Below, piece by piece: positions 41,178-48,369 of a DNA stretch of 64,000 nt. Origin of the DNA: Streptomyces liliifuscus (GTDB taxonomy: Bacteria > Actinomycetota > Actinomycetes > Streptomycetales > Streptomycetaceae); contig NZ_CP066832.1 of the NCBI RefSeq assembly GCF_016598615.1, positions 1 through 64,000 on the forward strand, in the 5' to 3' direction. The translations under genes were made by a program, and so were the position numbers. Below the pieces are notes generated by a model. It was not told the DNA's origin and searched no databases. It saw only the letters and a list, made by a program, of their open reading frames with translations. The first letter of the stretch is position 1. Each line of letters opens with the position of its first letter.

Positions 41178-42704
41178 CTAGAACAGGGTCAGCGGCTCGG
41201 GAGGGGCTGGCGTGGGCTGGTGTTCTCGGATCGCGTCTCGAAGCTGGGCGGCCGTGACGCGGGCTGCGTCGAACGTCTCGGTCCAGCCGTTGGGCATCTG
41301 GACGGCGGTGAGGAAGACGCCGTGCCCGGCGGCGCGCAGGCGCCGCAGGATCGTCTGCTCCACGGCCAGGGCGTCGTCGCCGCTGGGCACGTGGTGTTCG
41401 TAGAACAGGGTCCATCCGAGGCGGCGGTGCTGGGCGATGCGGTCGTTGCGCTGAAGGGCGCCGGCGACGCCGATCTTGACGGCGCCGTGCTGTGCGTGGG
41501 TGACGACGTAGACGCGGGCGGGCGCGGCGCGGTCGAAGCCATAGCGGGCGCAGTACTTGCATCTGCGGCCGCTGCGGATCTTGGCCAGGGTGGGGGTCGA
41601 GGTGCGGCCGCAGGTGGTGCAGCGGCAGCGCCAGGGAGTCATGGTCGTGGTGTAGGGCTCCAGGGGCTCGAGGCCGACTTCGCGCATGGAAGCGGCGGCG
41701 CGCTGGGGGTCTTCCCGTCGGGCGGCGCCGGCGCGGACGTCGGCGCAGCGCCGGCATCCGCTCTGGCCGGCGAGGATGGATCCGAAGGTCGGCGAGGTGA
41801 TGGTGCCGCAGCCGTGGCACAGGCACCGCCAGGGGTACTTGACCCCGCGGTACGGTTCCTGGGGTTCGAATCCGTGCTCGCGCATCTCAGCGACGGCCAG
41901 GTCCTCGTCGTGGCGCTGCGCCTCACCGTTGGCCCGGTCAGCGCACCGCTTGCAGGCCGGACGCCGGCTCTGGCCGGTCAGGGAACCCAGGCGGGGGGAG
42001 ACGATGGACCCGCACTTGGTGCAGCGGCTCTTCCACGGGAACGCGGTCCCGGGGTACGGCTCCAGCGGCTCCAGGCCCGCCGCCCGCATCACCGCGGCCG
42101 CGGTCTCGGCGTCGTGGCGCATCGACTCGTTGGCCTTGCGCCGACCACAGGGGTAACAGCCGCCCTGTCCCTGCCGGATGGAGCCCAGCGTGGGTGCCCC
42201 GGGCGCTCCGCACGTCCGGCAGCGGACGGGCCACGGCGTGTCCACTCCCGGGTACGGGCCGAGGGGTTCCAGGCCCGCGGCCCGCATGTCGGCCGCGGCG
42301 ACGTCCGGGTCGACCGGCGCGTTCGGCGCGCACCACCGGCAGGGCCCGGCACCGGAGTTGATCCGGACGTAGGTGGGTGTGACCTCGCGTCCGCATGCGA
42401 GGTGGCGGCACCGCCACTTGCGGTCGCTGCCGGGATAGGGCTCCAGGGGCTCCAGGCCGGCGGCCCGCATGACGCCGGCTGCGGCCTCGGGCTCGATCCG
42501 GGCCCGCCCGGAGCAGTAGACGCAGCCGCGCTGTCCCTTGGTGACATTGCTCAGGCGGGGGGTGACCTCCCGGCCGCACGCCGTATGGCGGCACCGCCAC
42601 GGGGCGGAGCTGCCGGGGTAGGGCTCCAGCGGCTCCAGGCCCGCTGCCCGCATGATCTCTTCCGGTTCGCGGGGGTCCTTCCACGGTCTGCCGGTGCGCG
42701 TCAT
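41178..42704 (-). CDS. Six zinc-ribbon repeats with C-terminal GIY-YIG-like domain
   Basis: A 508-residue protein made of six tandem ~65-residue repeats. Each starts with a helix and the phrase MRAAGLEPLEPYPG (last two copies vary: MREHGFEPQEPYRG, MREVGLEPLEPYTT), then W+C+...CG.EV(T/S)P, and ends CxxC, so each is a four-Cys zinc ribbon. The C-terminal ~100 residues (from RVYVVTHAQHGAVKIGVA) resemble the T5orf172/GIY-YIG nuclease subfamily: YVV...KIGVAG.LQRNDRIAQHRR, then VEQTILRRLR supplying the Glu. A modular zinc-ribbon array plus nuclease suggests site-specific DNA cutting as in homing endonucleases, or recognition of foreign DNA. Confidence 0.78.
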   Translation of the reverse strand: MTRTGRPWKDPREPEEIMRAAGLEPLEPYPGSSAPWRCRHTACGREVTPRLSNVTKGQRGCVYCSGRARIEPEAAAGVMRAAGLEPLEPYPGSDRKWRCRHLACGREVTPTYVRINSGAGPCRWCAPNAPVDPDVAAADMRAAGLEPLGPYPGVDTPWPVRCRTCGAPGAPTLGSIRQGQGGCYPCGRRKANESMRHDAETAAAVMRAAGLEPLEPYPGTAFPWKSRCTKCGSIVSPRLGSLTGQSRRPACKRCADRANGEAQRHDEDLAVAEMREHGFEPQEPYRGVKYPWRCLCHGCGTITSPTFGSILAGQSGCRRCADVRAGAARREDPQRAAASMREVGLEPLEPYTTTMTPWRCRCTTCGRTSTPTLAKIRSGRRCKYCARYGFDRAAPARVYVVTHAQHGAVKIGVAGALQRNDRIAQHRRLGWTLFYEHHVPSGDDALAVEQTILRRLRAAGHGVFLTAVQMPNGWTETFDAARVTAAQLRDAIREHQPTPAPPEPLTLF

Positions 42705-42844
42705 GGTCCAACTCCCCGCTCTTCAAGGGTGAGCGGGGTCTTGCCTCGCTGTGCGGCGCAGCCTAGAGGCGGCCACTGACATCGACGCGACGCTGATCGT
42801 CGCCTTGCCGTCGGTGGGAACCGGTACCGGGGGGGCCGGACGGC

Positions 42845-43261
42845 TCAGTTCACGTCATCGGGTACGGCATCGGCAGGAACTTGGGGTTCGTCGCCGGTGC
42901 CGTTCGCTCCGGTCAGGTCCTCGCAGATTCGGGAGTGCAGGGCGATGGCGGCGGCATCGAGCCGCTCCCACTGCTCGATCGTCAGGTCGGGCAGCAGTGC
43001 ATCGAGGTGGTGCAGTGCGAAGGCGACGGCCGCCGGCACCGTGTGGCCCAGGAGGTTGTCGATGCCGGCGCTGTGAGCCTCGTGGTGGAGGTCGCGGCCG
43101 CCGGACAGCCCGTAGGCCAGTGCGTACTTGTAGGCCGCTTCCTCGGCAAGGGAGCTGTTCGCGAGGGCGCGTTCACCGTCGGAGCAGTCGGCGGTGGCAA
43201 GGAGTCGGTCGATCACGGAGCCGGAAATGATCTCGCCGGAGACGGTGGTGGCGTCGTTCAT
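42845..43261 (-). CDS. Small helical protein coupled to Ser/Thr kinase
   Basis: A 138-residue mostly helical protein. Its ATG overlaps the kinase stop by four bases (ATGA), so it is translated with the kinase and may be its substrate or regulator. Composition is Ala/Leu/Asp-rich with two His pairs (DLHHEAHS, LHHLDALL). No domain recognised. Confidence 0.65.
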   Translation of the reverse strand: MNDATTVSGEIISGSVIDRLLATADCSDGERALANSSLAEEAAYKYALAYGLSGGRDLHHEAHSAGIDNLLGHTVPAAVAFALHHLDALLPDLTIEQWERLDAAAIALHSRICEDLTGANGTGDEPQVPADAVPDDVN

Positions 43262-44796
43262 GTGGGGGTAACGGCGGACCGGGGCCGGGTGACACGAAGG
43301 AGCTCGGTGTTTCCGGTCCGGGCCGGCGCAAGAGGGTCGTGGCGGGTTCGGCGCGGTGTGAGGACCGCGGTGAGAAGTGCTGCGGCCGGCCACAGCACGG
43401 CGCCGGCGGCGATGAGGGTGAGAGGCGGAAGGCCGGCGTGGTGGGCGGCGAGCAGCACGGTGGCGGTCTGCAGGGCACCGGCGGTCGCCGCGAGGTCGCC
43501 GTGCCAGGCCGAGCGGTGGAGGGTGTGCTCGACCAGGCGGCGCACACCGCTGGTGCAGGCGACCAGGGTTGGCCCGCCGAGGACGCTGATGGCCAGGGCG
43601 TACGCCCAAAAGGAGATGTCGGTGACGAGGACGGCGAGCGCCGTGCCGCCGGTGAGGAGCAGGAGGGTCATGAGGGCGGCCGTGGTGATCCTCAGCTGCT
43701 CGGGGTGCGGTGGCTGGGGCGGATCGAGAAGGTAGAGGGCGGCGAGCAGCAGCCCGGCGAGAGTGCCCAGGCTGGTCGTCCAGGGCGTCGGCACGGTGGT
43801 GGTGAGCGAGAGGGCGCCGGTGATGGCGGCCGTGGTCAGGCCGGCCGCGCACATGGTGCTGCTGCGGGCGGCCGGCTCGCGGTGGCGGCTGACGGAGGTC
43901 GTGGTGGCGACCAGCGTGGGCGGGTGCCGGGGCGCTGTCGCGGTGGGTGCGTCGGCGAGAGCGGCCAGCGCGGTGTTCAGCCGGGTGAGCCGCATGCGGG
44001 TGTCGGCCGCGGTCGGCCGGCGGTCGGGGTCCTTGTCGAGGAGTTCCAGGAGCAGCTGCTCGAGCTCGCGGGGAACACCGGGGCGCAGGGTGGACAGCGG
44101 GGTCGGCGCGTCGTGGACGTGCTGGTTGAGGATCTGCCAGCCCGTGCCGGTGAAGGGGACGTGTCCGGTGAGCAGCTCGTGGAGGAGGCAGCCGAGCGAG
44201 TAGAGGTCACTGGGTGCGCTCAGCGTGGTGTCTCCGCGGGCCTGCTCGGGCGACATGTAGGCGGGGGTGCCGATGGCGACGCCGGTCACGGTCAGGGTGT
44301 GGTGGGTGGCCTCGGCAAGGCGCGCGATGCCGAAGTCGCACAGTTTCGCGGCGTTGCCGGCGGCCTGGTCGAGGAGGACGTTGGACGGCTTGAGGTCGCG
44401 GTGGACGATGCCGCGGTGGTGGGCGGCCTCCAGGGCCTGGCTGATCTGGATCGCCCAGGTCAGGGCCTGGGTGACGGGGAGCGGGCGGCCGGTGAGGGTG
44501 TTCAGCGGCCGTCCGTCGATGAGGTCCATGGCCAGGAAGAGGATCCTGCGGCCGTCGAGGTCGGCGGCGCCGTGGTCCCGGACGGCGACGACGTTCGGGT
44601 GGGACAGGCGCGCGGCGACCTGCGCCTCGCGGCGGAAGGCCGCTTCCCGCACCGGGTAACCCTCCCCGACCGCAATGATCTTGAGGGCGAGGTCGTGGTT
44701 CTCGTGGAGGTCCTCTGCGCGCCACACGGTGCCCATGCCTCCGCTGCCGATCGGCTCCTTCAGCCGGTACCGGCCGGCGACCGTCGTGCCGCGCAT
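43258..44796 (-). CDS. Membrane Ser/Thr protein kinase
   Basis: A 512-residue Hanks-type kinase. Glycine loop GSGGMG at 17-22, ATP-binding Lys39, catalytic HRDLKPSN at 132-139, DFG at 154-156 and activation-segment SPE at 182-184 are all present. Residues about 345-480 contain several hydrophobic membrane segments in pairs instead of the single segment plus PASTA domains of PknB. ATG 44796 has GGAGG five bases upstream. It phosphorylates unknown targets, probably at the membrane. The downstream 138-residue gene is translationally coupled and is the first candidate partner. Confidence 0.92.
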   Translation of the reverse strand: MRGTTVAGRYRLKEPIGSGGMGTVWRAEDLHENHDLALKIIAVGEGYPVREAAFRREAQVAARLSHPNVVAVRDHGAADLDGRRILFLAMDLIDGRPLNTLTGRPLPVTQALTWAIQISQALEAAHHRGIVHRDLKPSNVLLDQAAGNAAKLCDFGIARLAEATHHTLTVTGVAIGTPAYMSPEQARGDTTLSAPSDLYSLGCLLHELLTGHVPFTGTGWQILNQHVHDAPTPLSTLRPGVPRELEQLLLELLDKDPDRRPTAADTRMRLTRLNTALAALADAPTATAPRHPPTLVATTTSVSRHREPAARSSTMCAAGLTTAAITGALSLTTTVPTPWTTSLGTLAGLLLAALYLLDPPQPPHPEQLRITTAALMTLLLLTGGTALAVLVTDISFWAYALAISVLGGPTLVACTSGVRRLVEHTLHRSAWHGDLAATAGALQTATVLLAAHHAGLPPLTLIAAGAVLWPAAALLTAVLTPRRTRHDPLAPARTGNTELLRVTRPRSAVTPT

Positions 44797-45078
44797 CAAG
44801 TCCTCCAGCCCTGCGTGTCTGGGCGCTGGGCCGGCCGGCACCAGGCGCGCCGCGGGCGAGGGCGTTCCCGCGGTGCAGCGGAGCATACGAAAACGCCTTG
44901 GCGGGGCTGGGCGGAACGATGCCGGCAGCGGGACTGTGGCCCGCACTTCAGTGGGTGTCTTTGCAGGTCAAGGTCATGCAAGTGTGGTTGTAGGGACGTG
45001 TGCGGCCGGCCACGCCGGGCCTCCTGGAAGGCGGTGGGCCATGGTGCTGTCATCTTGTTCCGGGGGAATCCTTCGGAT

Positions 45079-45501
45079 ATGGAGGACACATGTGCGTGGT
45101 GTGGCGCCGGGCTTCCCGGCGGGCGGCGGCGCCGGTACTGCCCCCGTCCGCGTCCCTGCCGACAGGAGGCCTACCGCGAGCGGCGGCGAGCCGCAGCTGC
45201 CCTCCGGGCACGGATCGCTCTGCTGCAGATCTCTCGCGAGATCCGGGCCCGATGCGAGGCCCTGGAGCTGCTGGTGGCCGACGCGGTCGGCAACGAGCGG
45301 GCTCACGCGGGGATGCACAGCACTGCGGCCGCGGACTTCCAGCACCTGACCAGCGAGCTGGTGCGGTGCGCGGTGATCGCGGATCGGGAGGTGAGCGCCA
45401 CCTGGGAGCAGATCGGGCGCCCTCACGGTCTGAGCGCGGATGCGGCCAGGGCCCGGTACGGCCGGGCCCGGCTCCTGTGGCCTCCGCCGATGCCGGAATG
45501 A
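45079..45501 (+). CDS. Zinc-ribbon and HTH-like small protein
   Basis: A 140-residue protein starting MEDTCAWCGAGL. CxxC at 5-8 and a second Cys pair near 21-27 give a small zinc ribbon, followed by an Arg-rich helix (YRERRRAAAALRARI) and a C-terminal helix-turn-helix-like section (SATWEQIGRPHGLSADAARARYGRA) of the type found in sigma-like or resolvase-like DNA binders. Divergent from the kinase operon; probably a DNA-binding regulator. The ribosome site is weak. Confidence 0.6.
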   Translation: MEDTCAWCGAGLPGGRRRRYCPRPRPCRQEAYRERRRAAAALRARIALLQISREIRARCEALELLVADAVGNERAHAGMHSTAAADFQHLTSELVRCAVIADREVSATWEQIGRPHGLSADAARARYGRARLLWPPPMPE

Positions 45502-45597
45502 CGCCAGCCTGTGGGGAGAGGCCCGGGCAGCTGCGCCGGAAGGAGGCGAGGAGGCCGTTGGCCCCCTTGGCTGTGCGGGGTTCGGATACGGCGAAGA

Positions 45598-45615
45598 GCC
45601 CGGACGGATCCGGGC
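45598..45615 (-). terminator. Terminator-like hairpin after tRNA
   Basis: A 7-bp perfect stem (45598-45604 with 45609-45615, CGGA loop) lies 11 bases past the 3' end of the leftward tRNA gene. It would end the tRNA transcript. Confidence 0.55.
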
Positions 45616-45626
45616 CCTTCGGTCAG

Positions 45627-45700
45627 TAGCGGGGACAGGATTTGAACCTGCGACCTCTGGGTTATGAGCCCAGCGAGCTACCGAGCTGCTCCACCCCGCG
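45627..45700 (-). tRNA. Initiator tRNA-fMet (CAT)
   Basis: A complete cloverleaf on the minus strand with anticodon CAT. The anticodon stem contains three consecutive G-C pairs (GGG/CCC) and the first acceptor pair is mismatched (C1 with U72); both are hallmarks of the initiator rather than the elongator tRNA. The D-arm and the T-arm (GGTTCAAATCC) are intact; a full 3' CCA is not encoded. Initiator tRNA genes are normally core chromosomal, so its presence among accessory genes is notable. It could also serve as an attachment site, although no integrase lies next to it. Confidence 0.93.
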
Positions 45701-45755
45701 TCGGTGACGCCACTCTACACAGTGGCCGTCGCGGGGCGGCGCGCATTTTCCGGGG

Positions 45756-45962
45756 TCAGCCGCGGCGGACGATGTTCTCGGCCTGGGGGCCCTTCTGGCC
45801 CTGGGTCACGTCGAAGGTGACCTGCTCGCCTTCGAGGAGCTCGCGGAATCCGTTGCCGGAGATGTTGGAGTAGTGCGCGAAGACGTCCGGTCCACCGCCG
45901 TCCTGCTGGATGAAGCCGAAGCCCTTCTCGGCGTTGAACCACTTCACGGTGCCGCTGGCCAT
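45756..45962 (-). CDS. CspA-family cold-shock protein
   Basis: A 68-residue single OB-fold cold-shock protein. The two nucleic-acid-binding motifs are intact: KGFGFIQ (RNP1) and VFAHYS (RNP2), preceded by the typical start MASGTVKWFNAEKG. These proteins bind single-stranded RNA or DNA and act as RNA chaperones. It lies close to the initiator tRNA and an HU-type gene, giving three housekeeping-type genes in 0.9 kb. ATG 45962 follows a GAAGGA ribosome site. Confidence 0.95.
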   Translation of the reverse strand: MASGTVKWFNAEKGFGFIQQDGGGPDVFAHYSNISGNGFRELLEGEQVTFDVTQGQKGPQAENIVRRG

Positions 45963-46163
45963 GCGTCTGTCCTTCGAAATCGCCGGGTGGTTCCCGGTCG
46001 GTCTGTGGGTGGTGCCCTCCGTCATCGAAGGGCGTCCGGCGTCCGTTCTACCCCGTAGGCGGGACACCAATCCGGCTCCCGCGCGGGTGAGGCGTGCAAG
46101 TTGTGCCGCCCAGCGGGCCTCGGGCTCTTCGGTGCTGGCCCGCTGCGTGCGGGAGGCTGGCGC

Positions 46164-46445
46164 CTACTTGCCCTTCGCGGCTTCCTTGAGCTTGCTGCCG
46201 GCGGAGACCTTCACGCTGAAGCCTGCCGGGATCTCGATCGGCTCGCCGGTCTGCGGGTTGCGCGCGGTGCGAGCGGCACGGTGGGTTCGCTCGAAGGTCA
46301 GGAAGCCGGGAATGGTGACCTTCTCGTCGCCCTTGGCGACGACGTCGCCGACAGTCTCGGCGAGGGCGGCCAGCACGGCGTCGGCGTCCTTGCGGGTCAC
46401 CTCGGCGCGCTCGGCGAGGGCTGCGATCAGCTCACTGCGGTTCAT
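46164..46445 (-). CDS. HU-family DNA-binding protein
   Basis: A 93-residue HU protein: MNRSELIAALAER start, GFLTFERTHRAARTARNPQTGE DNA-binding arm region (about residues 47-68) and a KVSAG C-terminal motif. HU bends and coats DNA as a nucleoid protein. It has the size of the short Streptomyces HupA type, lacking the Lys-rich tail of HupS. On a linear replicon it could help with plasmid nucleoid structure. ATG 46445 follows a short leader. Confidence 0.95.
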   Translation of the reverse strand: MNRSELIAALAERAEVTRKDADAVLAALAETVGDVVAKGDEKVTIPGFLTFERTHRAARTARNPQTGEPIEIPAGFSVKVSAGSKLKEAAKGK

Positions 46446-46678
46446 GAGGGGTACTCCGTGGTCCTCGGGTTGTCACGTCCGCTGCACGGACGGGACGTGT
46501 GCGGCGCCATCCTGTCACCTGGGTCTGACAACGCCGGGTCCAGTGCCAGGCAGTTCCTCGCCGGATCACCGGAGCTGCGGTGCGGGCAACGTTGGAGCGC
46601 TGGTCTCAAGGACTAGTGCCGGCTGGCTTCATGCCTCATCACCCGGCCTATGTGGCGCCGATCCGACAGACTTCAGCG

Positions 46679-48046
46679 ATGGACAACTTCGAGGTTTACG
46701 GTTCCTGGTGGATCCCAGGGGGAGCGCCTACGACGGGGAAGCTCAGTTTCTCCGAGAAAGGCCCGGTCCTGACGCTCTACGGTGCGTTGCTGAGCCAGGA
46801 GGTTCCCGGTGGGGAGCTTTCCGGGCCAGCCGAGTGGGGAACTCTCCCCCTCATCCATGGCCGCGACGAGCAGCAGCGTTCCATTACACTGCTCGGCGCT
46901 TTCGGAATGACTAGCCAGTGGCCTGAAATCACGGAGCAGACGTTTGATGCAGAGCTGGCCGTGATAGGGGACCACCTGATGGACGCGGATTTCAGTGGAA
47001 TTCGATCCGACTTTGACTATCTGGCGGACTGGGTTGGCGCTCCGCCAGTGAGCAAGAGGCAAAAGGAGCCGCGGGCAACCCTTATTGACGACAAGATTGC
47101 GGAGTGCGTCTCAACGACATGGGGAGACGCCTCACTGGCCATTCGAAGTGGCGTAATCGGATCGTCTGATGAAGCCCATGTTTCTGTTCGCCGCTGGTGC
47201 GCCTTCTCTGCTGAATCCGGCTCACCGCAGCGCTGGTCAGAGTTGCTTGAATCCTACCTTCGCCCCTTCCATGATCTCCTGCTCTTGTCTCTGGGTAGAG
47301 AACTCCGGATGAGAGATGTGGAGTTGCGCCCAGAAGGAAGCGAGGAATGGATGTCTGCATACTTCCGAACGCTCGCACCCGGAAGCGTTGTGGAATCGAG
47401 CATTTCCTCCTACCGTGCCCCTACCTTGCTCACCGCAGAGGATTCCCCTGTACCTCTCTCAGAGCTCCTGCCTCGCTGGTTCGACCTGTACCAGGACCGC
47501 CAGACGGTGATCGCACTGCTGCATGCACCGCTCTACGCACCCTTCACCTACTCGGCGCACCGGTACGCATCCTTTTTCCAAAGCCTTGAGGCATATCACA
47601 GGGTCAAGAAGAATGAGTTCGGCAGCAAAGACGTATCTAAACAGGAGCACGGGGCGCGGGTCAAACTGGTCGTGTCGGCACTCGATGCTGCTGGCTTGCC
47701 CCAAGATCATGTCCAGTGGGCAAAGAATGTGATCCAAGGACGCAACGACAAGTCACTCAAGGAGCAAATTGTAGATGTCGTGTCGTCTACAGGGAAACTC
47801 GGACAGAGAATCCTTGCCGCAGTTCCAGATTTTCCAACTCTCGTCTACAACGCGCGCACCGGCGTTTCTCACGGCGGAGCAGACAAGGGGCCAAGCGCAA
47901 CTCAACGCTATTGGTGCGGAGAGGTGCTGCTTTGGTTGATGAGGGTGCGACTACTCCAAGACCTAGGTATCACTGATAGTGACGCCCGAGCTCTCCGCAA
48001 CACACGCTTCCAGGACAGCTTGAAACAACTCAGCATCGGGATGTAA
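46679..48046 (+). CDS. ApeA-like HEPN defence protein
   Basis: About 455 residues. The N-terminal FEVYGSWWIPG...GKLSFSEKGPVLTLYG pattern resembles the ApeA N-terminal domain, and the C-terminal helical part carries the HEPN RNase signature RxxxxH as RTGVSH (Arg393, His398). ApeA was reported by Gao and colleagues (2020) as a single-gene anti-phage protein with a HEPN domain, presumed to cut RNA on infection. The DNA here is visibly less GC-rich than its neighbours, with many A/T-ending codons, which points to recent transfer. The start is uncertain: ATG 46679 begins the recognisable domain, ATG 46631 is the alternative, and no strong ribosome site is seen. Confidence 0.75.
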   Translation: MDNFEVYGSWWIPGGAPTTGKLSFSEKGPVLTLYGALLSQEVPGGELSGPAEWGTLPLIHGRDEQQRSITLLGAFGMTSQWPEITEQTFDAELAVIGDHLMDADFSGIRSDFDYLADWVGAPPVSKRQKEPRATLIDDKIAECVSTTWGDASLAIRSGVIGSSDEAHVSVRRWCAFSAESGSPQRWSELLESYLRPFHDLLLLSLGRELRMRDVELRPEGSEEWMSAYFRTLAPGSVVESSISSYRAPTLLTAEDSPVPLSELLPRWFDLYQDRQTVIALLHAPLYAPFTYSAHRYASFFQSLEAYHRVKKNEFGSKDVSKQEHGARVKLVVSALDAAGLPQDHVQWAKNVIQGRNDKSLKEQIVDVVSSTGKLGQRILAAVPDFPTLVYNARTGVSHGGADKGPSATQRYWCGEVLLWLMRVRLLQDLGITDSDARALRNTRFQDSLKQLSIGM

Positions 48047-48369
48047 ATCCAGTTCCGCCAGCACCTGGTCTTGCCATGCGGGTTGGTGAGTCGGCGGGGT
48101 TCTCGCAGGGCGGCGGTCGATCCCGTGCTGGATTCGGCTCGTCTCTCAGTCATCCGGCGCACGTACTCTGGCTGTCCCTCGTGCCGGGCGTGCTCGGCTG
48201 TCAGAGCCTTCGACCAGGCCGCCAGCCGGGGGTGGTAGTCGGTCGTCAGCGGTCTTCCAGCCTGTTGGCGAGGGGGACTCGGTCGCTGTTGCCGCCGACA
48301 GCCGACCGCGTGCGGGATTGGACTCGGGTGCCACGGGACAGCACAGTCCTCCCTCTGGGGCTGCTCGTA
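48047..48369. other. Intergenic region without recognised feature
   Basis: Between the ApeA-like gene and the convergent helicase gene. Open frames here are short, lack ribosome sites and have no family likeness. GC content returns to the high background within about 100 bp of the ApeA stop, which may mark the end of a transferred segment. Confidence 0.5.

Noticed and set aside
41178..42704. A CRISPR-like array suggested by regularly repeated DNA
   Set aside because: The repetition is protein-level (zinc-ribbon modules, ~200 bp units in frame), not short identical repeats with unique spacers.
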